From NCBI GenBank assembly GCA_016208685.1, contig JACQXM010000023.1:66203-130202 (forward strand): 64,000 bases of DNA, given 5' to 3'. The notes beneath the pieces were generated by a model, which did no database searches, had not been told where the DNA came from, and saw only the letters and a program-made list of their open reading frames with translations. This stretch comes from Planctomycetota bacterium. Lineage in GTDB: Bacteria > Planctomycetota > Phycisphaerae > UBA1845. The position numbers were made by a program, and so were the translations under genes. Within the stretch, counting starts at the first letter, position 1, and each line of letters begins with the position of its first letter. Positions 31,573 to 40,632 of this stretch are shown here, one piece after another.

Positions 31573-33846
31573 ATGTACAAGGGTGCTCTATTTACGTGCG
31601 TCGTATGTTTCGTTGTTCCCACCTACGCCCAATCGCCGCCGCTCTTCGAACCTCCTGAGTTCCCCTCCGTCTCGCCCGGCCCCGGTGCCACCCATGACGG
31701 TACGTCGTGCTTCCTTCTGGCCCAGGGCACCGTCACCCCGGGTGACGTCGACTGGGTTCAGGTCTCCATCCCTTGGGCGTCCGTCCAGACCGTCGTGGAT
31801 GTGGATTTTCCCGCAGGCGCTGGGGGAAGCGCCCTACTTGCGGCGCGAGTGGGTGGAAGCAGCGTGTTCAACATCAGCGACAACAACAACACCCGCGACG
31901 CCCTATGCGGCCTGAGCGGTGGGACTACCCCCGCCGGAAGCCCCGCGGATTCGGCCGTCGACCTGCGCGCCACCCCTCGCCGCTCGGTTATCAACGTGGG
32001 AGTCACCGGCGCCGAGGACATCACCTTCACCGGAGCGCACAACCAGACCTTCGACTACGACGTGTGGGTGTTCCTCAATCCCATCCTCTGCCGGAGCGAC
32101 GCCGACTGCAACGATAACCTGGCGTGCACGACGGACTCCTGTGACACCGTGACCGGCATCTGCACCAACGCGCCGCAACATGCACTCTGCGACAACGGCC
32201 GATGGTGCGACGGAGCCGAGGTGTGCAGCGATACGCTCGGCTGCCGGCCCGGGATCCGCCCCAACTGCGACGACGGCGTGGGCTGCACCGACGATACCTG
32301 CGACGAGACCAACGACCGTTGCGTGCACACGGCGGATGACTTCCTCTGCGACACGGGCACGTTCTGCGGCGGCATCGGCCAATGCGATCCGGTCGCCGAC
32401 TGTCAGCCCGCGGCACCCCCGGCTTGCGACGATGGCGTGCCGTGCACGGATGACTACTGTGACCCCGACCTGGACGACTGCGTCCACGTGCCGGACGACG
32501 CGGTATGCGACAACGGCCGGTTCTGCGACGGCGCAGAGGCCTGCCACCCCAGCCAGGGGTGCGTTTCCGTCTCCCCGCCGGACTGCGGCGACGGGGTCGC
32601 GTGCACGCGCGACTCCTGCGATGACGCAATCGCCGGCTGCGTCCACCAGCCGGATGATTCGCTTTGCGACAACGGTCTCTTCTGCGACGGCGCGGAGCGC
32701 TGCGATCCGTCGCAGAACTGCGTCGCCGGCCCGCCGCCGACGTGTGACGACGGCCTTACGTGCACCGCCGACACCTGCGACGAATCAACCGCCCGCTGTC
32801 TGCATCGCAGCGATGACTCCGCGTGCGACGACGGGCTCTTCTGCAACGGCATTGAAACGTGCGACGCGTCGGCCGGGTGCCTGGGCGGCCCGGCTCCCGA
32901 TTGCGATGACGGCGTGGGCTGCACGGCGGACGGCTGCGACGAGACCGGCGATACCTGTGTTCATCAGCCGGACGATTCCCGGTGCGATAACGGCCGGTTC
33001 TGCGACGGAACCGAAACCTGCGACGCCGTGGGCGACTGTCGGGCGGGCACCCCGCCGAATTGTGACGACGGCGTCGCGTGTACCCGTGATTCGTGCGACG
33101 AGGCGACGCTGAGCTGCCTGCACGCTACCGACGACGCGGCTTGCGACGACGGGACCTTCTGTAACGGGCAGGAGGTTTGTGACCCGCAGGCCGGTTGTCA
33201 GGCCGGCGCCGATCCATGTCCCAACCGGCAGTGTCGCGAAAGTGACGCGCAATGCGTGGACTGCCTCGCGGACACGGACTGCGGCGATGGCGACCTCTGC
33301 AATGGACTCGAAACCTGCGACCCGTCCGGGCAGTGCCGGCCCGGAGCGCCGCCGTGCGGAGCGGACGCACAGTGCGACCCCGAAACCGGGGAATGCGTTC
33401 AAGCCGGCGGAGTGGTTCTCGATGTGAGGCCGGGGCAATGTCCCAATCCGCTTAGAACCGGCGTTCCGGGCCAACTGCCGGTCTCGCTGGTGGCTGTAGG
33501 GGCCTTCGAGGTTCGTACCATCGAGGTCCGCTCCATCCGCCTGGAACGGGCCGATGGCGTGGGGCTGCCCGTTGTGCCGCAGTTGGGACCGCCTGGTCCA
33601 CGCCCGGTGGTAGCGGATGTCACCTCGCCCGGTGCCGGCGGCTGCGCCTGCGGCCCGGTGGCGCCGGATGGACTCCCCGACCTGACCCTGAAGTTCGACG
33701 TCGAGGAGCTGGTGCAGCAGTTGCGGCTCGGACGGTTGGCGGCGGGGACGAGCGTGGATCTCGTCGTGACGGGTAAACTGCGGGACGGAAGCAGTTTCCG
33801 AGCCGGCGATTGCGTGGTGATCGCCCGGCCCGTGCTTCGAGATTAG
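31573..33846 (+). CDS. Secreted Cys-rich repeat protein (seven 53-residue repeats)
   Basis: A 757-residue exported protein. The signal peptide (residues about 1-19, ending VPTYAQ) is followed by a beta-rich domain (about 25-175) and then seven consecutive Cys-rich units of 53 residues (the last is 52; 32107-33216), each built like CDDGVxCTxDxCDE...CVHxPDD..CDNGxFCDGxExCD. A shorter Cys-rich segment and a C-terminal domain (from about residue 615; IEVRSIRL and DLVVTGKLRDGSSFRAGDCVVI) without repeats follow. The pattern is that of the 'CDDG-CT-D-C' repeats common in planctomycetes and myxobacteria, probably calcium- or disulfide-stabilised stalks on the cell surface. Ribosome site: GGGGAGGGG. 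No anchor is visible at the C-terminus. Confidence 0.85.
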   Translation: MYKGALFTCVVCFVVPTYAQSPPLFEPPEFPSVSPGPGATHDGTSCFLLAQGTVTPGDVDWVQVSIPWASVQTVVDVDFPAGAGGSALLAARVGGSSVFNISDNNNTRDALCGLSGGTTPAGSPADSAVDLRATPRRSVINVGVTGAEDITFTGAHNQTFDYDVWVFLNPILCRSDADCNDNLACTTDSCDTVTGICTNAPQHALCDNGRWCDGAEVCSDTLGCRPGIRPNCDDGVGCTDDTCDETNDRCVHTADDFLCDTGTFCGGIGQCDPVADCQPAAPPACDDGVPCTDDYCDPDLDDCVHVPDDAVCDNGRFCDGAEACHPSQGCVSVSPPDCGDGVACTRDSCDDAIAGCVHQPDDSLCDNGLFCDGAERCDPSQNCVAGPPPTCDDGLTCTADTCDESTARCLHRSDDSACDDGLFCNGIETCDASAGCLGGPAPDCDDGVGCTADGCDETGDTCVHQPDDSRCDNGRFCDGTETCDAVGDCRAGTPPNCDDGVACTRDSCDEATLSCLHATDDAACDDGTFCNGQEVCDPQAGCQAGADPCPNRQCRESDAQCVDCLADTDCGDGDLCNGLETCDPSGQCRPGAPPCGADAQCDPETGECVQAGGVVLDVRPGQCPNPLRTGVPGQLPVSLVAVGAFEVRTIEVRSIRLERADGVGLPVVPQLGPPGPRPVVADVTSPGAGGCACGPVAPDGLPDLTLKFDVEELVQQLRLGRLAAGTSVDLVVTGKLRDGSSFRAGDCVVIARPVLRD
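32107..33216 (+). repeat. Seven in-frame tandem repeats of 159 bp
   Basis: Each unit encodes 53 residues starting at C-N/D/G-D with eight Cys in the commonest form. The first six have identical length; the last is one residue shorter. DNA identity between neighbours is moderate, so the copies are old but length-constrained. Confidence 0.85.
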
Positions 33847-34372
33847 GCTGAATCAGCCTGGCCGCTTCGGCGCGGCGGTGATAGGGCTGCGCTGCCAAAG
33901 GGCGTGCGGGCCGGCGCGGGGCGGAGCGGGATCGCACACCGTGATTCGGCTCTGCACGCGCGCCCGGCTGGGGCGCCGGCGGTAAGACCATCGAACACGG
34001 ACCGTCTGCGGCCGCCGGGGCGCGGCCAAACGTCGGGGCGCATCGGTCCTCCGTCCCTGGCGGGACCCGGCCGCGCTCAGTGGTCGCACGTAGACTCCAC
34101 TGTCTACACCGCAGCATCTACATAAAATTAACTACACCGGCATGTGTAAGCTTCCTAACTGACACTGAGGCGCGTAGACCAGGCAGCCGACTTTCTTTCC
34201 TCCCCTTCACTTGCTAGGGTGGTGGCAGTATTGCGGGACGGAAACCGGAGGGGATGGGCAAGTCCGGGACCTCCTCCGGACCGGCACGCCGCAGTGAAGT
34301 CGTAATCGCGTCGTTCTCGGAATTCGACCAGGCACCTTGAAGGCGGACCTACGCCGCCCGAAGGGGCTGCAC
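33847..34372. other. Intergenic region between Cys-rich and Lnt-like genes
   Basis: 526 bases with no credible gene. A small stem, AGGCTG-aat-CAGCCT, overlaps the stop codon of the Cys-rich gene (33845-33859) and has no T-run. A 6-base inverted repeat GTAGAC-N6-GTCTAC lies at 34090-34107 in an AT-richer stretch and might be an operator. Confidence 0.4.
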
Positions 34373-35119
34373 ATGTCGGCGGCCGCCTCCAGGTCGGTGA
34401 TAAGCCGCTTAACCGTCTCGTGGTGCGCGCGTGCCGCGCTACTTGCAGCCAGCGGCTACCTGACCGCGGCGGCGATGGCCTCTTCAAGCTGTCGCAACGT
34501 GGCGTGGATCAGCCTGCTGCCGCTGTTGTGGGCCATTCGGGTGCTTTCGCCGATGCGGGCGGCGGCGGCCGGTGCCTTGTGGGGATTCTCGCTCTACACG
34601 GCCGCGGTGTACGCGCTTACTACGAGCGTCCCCTCGAGCGCCGCCGTTCTGGCAGCGTTGGTTCCGCTTGCAGCGGTCTACGCTGCGCTTGGCGCGATCG
34701 CGACTCGCCTCGTCGGTTTTCACCCTTTGGTGCTCGGCGTTGGGTGGTTCGGCGTGGAGCTGGCGTTGGCGGCGCTTGGCGTTCGACAAGGCTTACTCGC
34801 AAGCACTCAGGGAAACGGCTGGCTTGCGACCGTCGTGGGAAGCGCGCTGGGGTCGGTGTTCGTAGGGTTCGTCGTTGTTGGAATCAACGGCGTCGTTGTG
34901 GTCGTCTTGCATCGCCTCGCGCAGACAGACTCGGGGCGGGTGACGCCACGCCGTGGGGCTGGAGTGGCCGCAGGATGGTGCAACTCTCCGAGCCAGGACG
35001 AACGGAGCCCGGTCCCAAGCCCGGCCCAACCGCGCGCACCGCCCGCCCCAGGTAACGGCAGTTGTACGCCGGCAAAACCAGGGCCTTCAGTCGCAAGAAC
35101 TCTGGCCGCCTGCCGCTGA
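34373..35119 (+). CDS. Lnt-like multi-pass membrane protein lacking the nitrilase domain
   Basis: A 248-residue protein with about five to six hydrophobic helices. The layout (WISLLPLLWAIRVLSP, then AAGALWGFSLYTAAVYALT, then GWFGVELALAALGV and GNGWLATVVGSALGSVFVGFV) resembles the N-terminal membrane domain of apolipoprotein N-acyltransferase, but the periplasmic nitrilase domain with the Glu-Lys-Cys triad is absent. The C-terminal 60 residues are Ser/Pro/Ala-rich and polar. The ATG at 34373 has an AAGGGG ribosome site; an in-frame ATG lies 12 codons earlier. Whether it is a fragment or a stand-alone membrane family is open. It sits just upstream of two IPTL-CTERM-type exported proteins. Confidence 0.5.
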   Translation: MSAAASRSVISRLTVSWCARAALLAASGYLTAAAMASSSCRNVAWISLLPLLWAIRVLSPMRAAAAGALWGFSLYTAAVYALTTSVPSSAAVLAALVPLAAVYAALGAIATRLVGFHPLVLGVGWFGVELALAALGVRQGLLASTQGNGWLATVVGSALGSVFVGFVVVGINGVVVVVLHRLAQTDSGRVTPRRGAGVAAGWCNSPSQDERSPVPSPAQPRAPPAPGNGSCTPAKPGPSVARTLAACR

Positions 35120-35380
35120 CCGTTCGTACTGTCGGCCATGTATCTCAACAGTGAGCGGACTCGCAGGCATTCAGGAGTGAGGCAGCCCAGCCGGCGCCAT
35201 TCCGGCAGTGCGCACGCAGCCCCCAGACGAAGAAGGGGGGTCGTGCCGTACCGCGTGTGGCGCAGGTGCCCTCCATCGGGTGATTCATCCCATACACCAC
35301 TGCCGCGGAGTCGATGAGTCGACCGCGGCTGTCACGACAGGAACACGGGCGATCCCGTCCTGGCTCAAAGGAGATTACTG

Positions 35381-36331
35381 ATGAATAGGCAATCTACATT
35401 GTGTCGCAACGCGATTCCACGATCCTTTCGATGGCTGCTCGCAGCTACCCTGGTCTTGGCTCTAGTCGGTTTTCCGATTGAGTCGAGCGCAAAGCCTCCG
35501 GCACGCGGTGGAGACAGTTTTCGTCACGCCGACCCTCGCACCGAGTCGGACTCGAACCTAACCCCCGGTAATCCAGATAATAACGACTCGACGTTGGGTC
35601 CTGCGGCAACGCACGCAGTTCAACACCTGGAATGGCTGGGAGAACTGGTCGATGAGGAGGCGGCCGCACCCCCTGACGACAACGCTAGCCCCCCGAGAGC
35701 GGATGATGACGGGTTGATCGGGGTGGCGTGGGTCGGCGGAAGTGTCAAGTTGTCGTTTGTTGTCACAACCAACTACAGCGCCCACGTCTCGGATTTCCCG
35801 GCGGGATCGCGGACCTACGTCAACGCCTGGATCGACTGGAACAACAACGGGACCTTCGAGCACCCTGCGGAGTATGTCGGCGAGTGGAGCGGGTTGCCGC
35901 CATTCAGTGGCATGCTCGGACCGGACCGGACGGTCGGATCCGTAGCCGGCGGCGCCGGAGGAGAGCCCGGAACTTACAGCATTCGACTTCGCATCGACTG
36001 GCATCGAACCAGTGCACATACCGCTGCACCCGGTGGCAATGCGGACGGCGACGTAGCCGGCGGCGATGTCAGCTACGGGGAGGTCGAAGACTACGAGGAC
36101 CGCCTCCTGGAAGTCACTGGCGCGTGTTGCTTCGATGGCGCGACATGCGCGTACACAACGCAAAGTAAGTGCGTCGGCTTAGGCGGAGAGTACAGGGGCA
36201 ACGGGACGACGTGCAGCGACGACTTCGAGTGCGTTCCGACGCTGTCAGAGTGGGGTCTGGCGGTGATGACGATCCTGATCCTGGCGGCCGCCACCATCGT
36301 GCTGCGAAACCGGCGGACGTCCGTGGCCTGA
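35381..36331 (+). CDS. Exported GEVED-domain protein with IPTL-CTERM-like C-terminus
   Basis: A 316-residue exported protein. The N-terminal signal (FRWLLAATLVLALVGFPIES) is followed by an acidic linker, a beta-sandwich region with a GEVED-type motif (SYGEVEDYEDR, preceded by DGDVAGGDV), a Cys-containing stretch (GACCFDGATCAY) and the C-terminal sorting tail VPTLSEWGLAVMTILILAA, then a membrane segment and basic end RNRRTS. This is the IPTL-CTERM organisation: motif, TM helix, Arg-rich tail, thought to be processed by an exosortase-type enzyme that is not in this window. GEVED domains are common in planctomycete adhesins. Ribosome site AGGAG, seven bases from the ATG. Confidence 0.85.
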   Translation: MNRQSTLCRNAIPRSFRWLLAATLVLALVGFPIESSAKPPARGGDSFRHADPRTESDSNLTPGNPDNNDSTLGPAATHAVQHLEWLGELVDEEAAAPPDDNASPPRADDDGLIGVAWVGGSVKLSFVVTTNYSAHVSDFPAGSRTYVNAWIDWNNNGTFEHPAEYVGEWSGLPPFSGMLGPDRTVGSVAGGAGGEPGTYSIRLRIDWHRTSAHTAAPGGNADGDVAGGDVSYGEVEDYEDRLLEVTGACCFDGATCAYTTQSKCVGLGGEYRGNGTTCSDDFECVPTLSEWGLAVMTILILAAATIVLRNRRTSVA

Positions 36332-36507
36332 TACGCTCGCGCTAGCAGTCGCAGCGCGAATCGCGGAACAGGAAACTCGTCGCGTCGGTGGGAGCCGCAT
36401 CGGCCCTGCGTGCAGCACGCATGACGGGGCCGGCGGCTCCCACCGGCGGTGTTAGCGATTGACCAACCGCCGCCCGACTTCCGGCGCGGACGGCCCAAAG
36501 AGAAAGG

Positions 36508-37272
36508 ATGAGAACTACCATGCAACTGACCGCCTGCAAATCCGGCATGCCCGGGCTCGTTATTGCGATGCTGGTATGCGGCACCCCGGCGGTAGCCGCA
36601 ATCGTCAACGGCGATTTCGAGGCCGCACCGCCGCCGCCGGTACCGGGATGGGTGGAACTCGGCGGCGTCGTGCAACTGCCGCCAGAGGGCGCGGGCGGCG
36701 GAGGCGCCGGGGCGAACAGCGCCTGGTTCGGCGGGACCATGGTCAACGGCATCCCCCTGGGTGGCGGCTTTCGCGGCAGCATCATCATGCAGACGTTCGA
36801 CTGTGAAGGCGGCCCGACGGACACTTGCTACATCAAGTTCACCTATCGACTGACCCCGCCCCCGCCCCCGGCGGCGCTGGCGTTCGTCGCCGTCGACGGC
36901 CCGGCAGGAATGAAGTGGGCGGCGTTGCCATTCGTCGGAGCCGCGACCACACGGCAGATCGCCTACCCATCGTGCGGCGTGCTGAGGCTCTACTTCGGCA
37001 TGGTGGAGGCCAACGCCGTGACCATCTCCATCCACTTTTACCTGGACAATGTCGATGATCGGTGTAACCAGAGCTGGGGCGAGAGCGACTTGCCCATCAG
37101 CGACTTCCCGCCGCAGAACCCTACCTCCGAGCAGACGGCCATGATCGAGCTCGTGGGCGATGCCAACGCCGCCGTTCCCGCGGTTTCCGAATGGGGTCTC
37201 GCCGTCCTCCTGCTGCTGGTTCTCATCGTCGGCACAGTGACCTTCGGCCGGCGAGCGCCGCGCGCGGCATAA
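36508..37272 (+). CDS. Exported protein with IPTL-CTERM-like C-terminus
   Basis: A 254-residue exported protein with no recognised catalytic domain. An N-terminal signal (GLVIAMLVCGTPAVAA) precedes a beta-rich mature part starting NGDFEAAPPPPVPGW, which has the 'NG-F-E' opening of carbohydrate-binding-like or PEP-CTERM-type ectodomains, and contains four to six Cys. The C-terminus has VPAVSEWGLAVLLLLVLIVG and the basic tail RRAPRAA, an IPTL-CTERM variant with Ala-Val in place of Thr-Leu. An alternative start four codons later has a better-placed AAAGGATG ribosome site. It follows the GEVED protein by 176 bases on the same strand and probably shares a sorting route. Confidence 0.8.
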   Translation: MRTTMQLTACKSGMPGLVIAMLVCGTPAVAAIVNGDFEAAPPPPVPGWVELGGVVQLPPEGAGGGGAGANSAWFGGTMVNGIPLGGGFRGSIIMQTFDCEGGPTDTCYIKFTYRLTPPPPPAALAFVAVDGPAGMKWAALPFVGAATTRQIAYPSCGVLRLYFGMVEANAVTISIHFYLDNVDDRCNQSWGESDLPISDFPPQNPTSEQTAMIELVGDANAAVPAVSEWGLAVLLLLVLIVGTVTFGRRAPRAA

Positions 37273-37438
37273 AACGGGCCCGCCGGATCGAGAACCCAGC
37301 CCCATCATGCGGGGGAACGGCGCCGTACGTGGGCGTAGTCAACGGGGAAACCGGGCGGCATCGGGCGTCGCCGTGAGACCGACACCGGCGGAACGGTCGT
37401 GCCGCCCGGAGGGTCAGGCCGCGCCGGCCCGACCACAG

Positions 37439-38650
37439 TCACTCGTATCGCAGCGCCTGCACCGGATCCAGCCGCGCGGCTCGGATCGCCGGGTAGATGC
37501 CGCTCGCGATACCCACGACCACGGCCATAACCATGCCCACGATGATCACGCTTGGCGGCGTGTAGGTCTCCAGCATCTGGGTAAACTCGCCGAGGAAGTT
37601 GGCGACGGCCCATCCGAAGACCAAGCCGAACGCCCCGCCGAAGACGCTGATCAGACCCGCCTCGGTGAGGAACTGCTTCAGGATGTCCATGCGCCTCGCC
37701 CCCACCGCGATGCGCACGCCGATCTCACGCGTCCGCTCGGTGACGGAAACGAGCATGATGTTCATGATGCCGATCGCCCCGACGACCACCGAGATCCCGG
37801 CGATGCTGTACAGGACAAGCTGGAACACGATAGCCACCTGGCTGAACTGCTGTTTGATCTGCTCCTGCGTGTAGACCTGGAAGTCGTCCTCGGCTCCGGC
37901 ACGGATGCGGTGGCTGCCGCGCAGGGTCTTGTTTACCCCGTCCACGCATGCCTGGATGCGCCCCGCCGCGGTGCATTGCACCGTGAGATTGGTCAGGTAG
38001 CGGCTGCCGAACAGCCGCCCCATGGCGGTCGGGAGCGGGACGATCACCTGCTTGTCCACTTCGAAGAACCCCAGGCTTCCCTTCTCTTCCATGACGCCTA
38101 CAACGATAAAGCTCTTGCCGTTGACCTTGATCGACCGTCCCACGGCGGGCAGGGCACCGAAGAGGTCCGCGGCGATCTTATGCCCGAGAACCGCCACCAT
38201 CGCGCTTCCGCGCACGTTCTCGCGGGTGAGGAACCGCCCCTGGGCGACATGGTAGTTGTTGAGCGGAGCGTACTCCTCGGTGGTTCCGAGCACGGTGGCG
38301 ACGACGTTGCGGGCGAGATACTTGATCTGTCCCGCCCCCTGATACTGGGGCGCGACGCGAAGCACGAGCTGGGCGTTCTCCGCGCGGATGCGCTCCGCGT
38401 CCTCCGGCTGGAGCGCGGCCACGGACATGCTCCGTCCCGATCGCTGCCGGCTTCCGTTGAACACCAGCAGTTGGTCCGCACCCAGCGATTCAAACCGTTC
38501 GAGGATGTCCCGTTGCGTACCCTCCAGAATGGACACCGCCGATACCACCGCGCCCACGCCGATGATGACGCCGAGCGTGGCCAGCATGGACCGCAGCAGG
38601 TTCTGCCGCAGCCCACGCAGGGCCGTCAGTGCAATCCGCAGGTGGAACAT
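37439..38650 (-). CDS. MacB/FtsX-family ABC transporter permease
   Basis: A 403-residue permease of the MacB/LolC type. An N-terminal helix (SMLATLGVIIGVGAVVSAVS) is followed by a large extracytoplasmic domain (about 45-275), then three helices, including the FtsX domain (SIAGISVVVGAIGIMNIMLVSVTERTREIGVRIAVGA) and a C-terminal IYPAIRAARLDPVQALRYE. These are standard features of mechanotransmission exporters rather than pore-type ABC systems. No adjacent ATPase or membrane-fusion gene is present, so partners are elsewhere. Substrate unknown: macrolides, lipoproteins or peptides are typical for the family. It is convergent with the IPTL protein gene. Confidence 0.88.
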   Translation of the reverse strand: MFHLRIALTALRGLRQNLLRSMLATLGVIIGVGAVVSAVSILEGTQRDILERFESLGADQLLVFNGSRQRSGRSMSVAALQPEDAERIRAENAQLVLRVAPQYQGAGQIKYLARNVVATVLGTTEEYAPLNNYHVAQGRFLTRENVRGSAMVAVLGHKIAADLFGALPAVGRSIKVNGKSFIVVGVMEEKGSLGFFEVDKQVIVPLPTAMGRLFGSRYLTNLTVQCTAAGRIQACVDGVNKTLRGSHRIRAGAEDDFQVYTQEQIKQQFSQVAIVFQLVLYSIAGISVVVGAIGIMNIMLVSVTERTREIGVRIAVGARRMDILKQFLTEAGLISVFGGAFGLVFGWAVANFLGEFTQMLETYTPPSVIIVGMVMAVVVGIASGIYPAIRAARLDPVQALRYE

Positions 38651-38919
38651 GGCAGGGGATTGTACGGGGGAGACGAAGCGCTGCGTAGGTGCGGGCCCGT
38701 GGCGGCGGCGTACCGCTCACGCCGCCCGCGAAGTCGGGGCCCGTGCCCGGTTGAACCGGTGCGGGCGGCTCACTACAATCGGGAGCCGGAAACGCCGCTC
38801 GGCCGCCGGGGGGGAGGAGGCGTTCGCGACGGGCATCGATCGGCATCGCCCGCCGTGAGAACAACGTGGGATCGCGGCATGCGGCGTGGGCGGACCAGAC
38901 GGCGGGCCAACGAATTACG

Positions 38920-40632
38920 ATGGTGAAGAAACGTAAGAAACTCGGCGAAATCCTCGTTGGCTGGGGCATCATCAAAGAGTCGTCGCTCTCCGAGGCGCTC
39001 CAGTACGGCATGGAACACGGCAAGCGGATCGGGGAGGCCTTGGTGGAGATGCAGCTTTGCAGTGAGGATGACATTTGCAAAGCCCTCGCCGCCCAGTTCG
39101 GCTGGGAGTTCATCGATATGGACAAGCAGCCGGTGAACAAGGATGCGCTGGGTCTCATCCGCGCCAAGGTGATTGAAGATTGTTGCGTCCTTCCGCTCGG
39201 GCTCGAAGGCGATCGTCTGAAGGTGGTCATGACCGACCCTCTGGACCTGGAAACGCTCGATCTGTTGCGCTTCCAGCTGAACCGCGAGATCGTGCCGGTG
39301 CTGGCTCCGGTGAGCAAGGTGCGCCGTTTCATCGACAAGTTCGTGAATCCCGACGGCGACGTGCTCTCTCAGACCATGGCCAGCATCGACCAGGAAGCCC
39401 CGGAGGATGGCAAGGACGACCCGCTCAAGCTACAGCCGGGTGAGGACGCCGATGCCCCCATCATCCGCCTGGTGAATCTGATCATCACCGAGGCCGTCCA
39501 CACGCGGGCAAGCGATATCCACATTGAGCCCATGAGTGATCGCGTGCGCGTCCGCTACCGCGTCGACGGCGTGTGTCACATTCGCGACGACATCCCCAAG
39601 AGCATGCAGGCGTCCGTCATCACCCGCTTCAAGATCATGGCCGGTATGGACATCGCCGAGCGCCGCGTTCCGCAGGACGGGCGTATCAAGATGAAGATCG
39701 GCGGCGGACAAATCGACTTCCGCGTCAGCGCCCTGCCCGCATACCACGGGGAAAGCGTGGTGCTCCGAATTCTGCGCCCGGACTCGGTCAAGATCGGCAT
39801 TCCGGCCCTGGGCTTCGCGGAGGACGACTACCGCAAGTTCCTCCAGATCATCCAGCGGCCCAACGGCATCTTCCTGGTGACCGGGCCCACCGGCTCGGGC
39901 AAGACCACGACGCTCTACGCCGCCTTGCAGGAGCTCAACCGCCCGGATCGCAAGATCATCACGGCGGAGGACCCGGTGGAATACAACTTCACGGGCATGA
40001 ACCAATGCCAGGTGAAAGAGGAGATCGGGCTTAACTTCGCCAAGATCCTCCGCGCCATGTTGCGCCAGGCGCCGAACATCATTCTGGTGGGCGAGATCCG
40101 CGACCGCGAGGTAGGCGACGTAGCCATTCAGGCGGCACTCACCGGGCACCTGGTTTTCAGCACGCTGCACACCAACGATGCGCCGTCGGCCATTACCCGA
40201 CTCATCGACATGGGCATTAAGCCGTTCCTGGTGGCCAGTGCCATCCAGGCAATCATGGCGCAGCGACTCATCCGCGTCATCTGCACGGAATGCAAGGTGG
40301 AAGATAAGAATCCCAGCCCGCGAACCTTGCGCCTGCTGGGGTTCACCGAAGCGGAGCTTGCAGGGAAGACCATCTGGAAGGGCGCGGGGTGCAAGCGCTG
40401 CAACGGCACCGGGTATCGCGGCCGGGTGGGCGCGTTCGAGATGGTGCTGATGAACAGCCAGCTCCGCGAACTGGCGTTCAATTCGGCGCCGGCCAGCCAG
40501 CTCCGGGCAGCGGCCCGCGCCGCCGGCATGCGGACCCTGCTGGAGGACGGCAAGCTGAAGATCCTTCGCGGCGTCACCACGCCGGAGGATCTGCTGCGCG
40601 TGACGCAGGCCGAGGGAGTGGTGGAGGACTAG
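38920..40632 (+). CDS. PilB/GspE-type secretion ATPase, first copy
   Basis: A 570-residue traffic ATPase that would power pilus extension or secretion. An N-terminal GspE/MshE-like domain (about 1-160; LGEILVGWGIIKESSLSEAL) is followed by the ATPase with GPTGSGKTTTLY (Walker A), the Asp boxes ITAEDPVEYN and ILVGEIRD, the His box (STLHTNDAPSAITRLIDMG) and a zinc CxxC...CxxC pair (ICTECK and CKRCNGTGYRGR). A longer upstream frame exists; the chosen ATG matches the conserved start. It is the first gene of a tight three-ATPase unit, directly followed by pilT without a gap. Confidence 0.9.
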   Translation: MVKKRKKLGEILVGWGIIKESSLSEALQYGMEHGKRIGEALVEMQLCSEDDICKALAAQFGWEFIDMDKQPVNKDALGLIRAKVIEDCCVLPLGLEGDRLKVVMTDPLDLETLDLLRFQLNREIVPVLAPVSKVRRFIDKFVNPDGDVLSQTMASIDQEAPEDGKDDPLKLQPGEDADAPIIRLVNLIITEAVHTRASDIHIEPMSDRVRVRYRVDGVCHIRDDIPKSMQASVITRFKIMAGMDIAERRVPQDGRIKMKIGGGQIDFRVSALPAYHGESVVLRILRPDSVKIGIPALGFAEDDYRKFLQIIQRPNGIFLVTGPTGSGKTTTLYAALQELNRPDRKIITAEDPVEYNFTGMNQCQVKEEIGLNFAKILRAMLRQAPNIILVGEIRDREVGDVAIQAALTGHLVFSTLHTNDAPSAITRLIDMGIKPFLVASAIQAIMAQRLIRVICTECKVEDKNPSPRTLRLLGFTEAELAGKTIWKGAGCKRCNGTGYRGRVGAFEMVLMNSQLRELAFNSAPASQLRAAARAAGMRTLLEDGKLKILRGVTTPEDLLRVTQAEGVVED

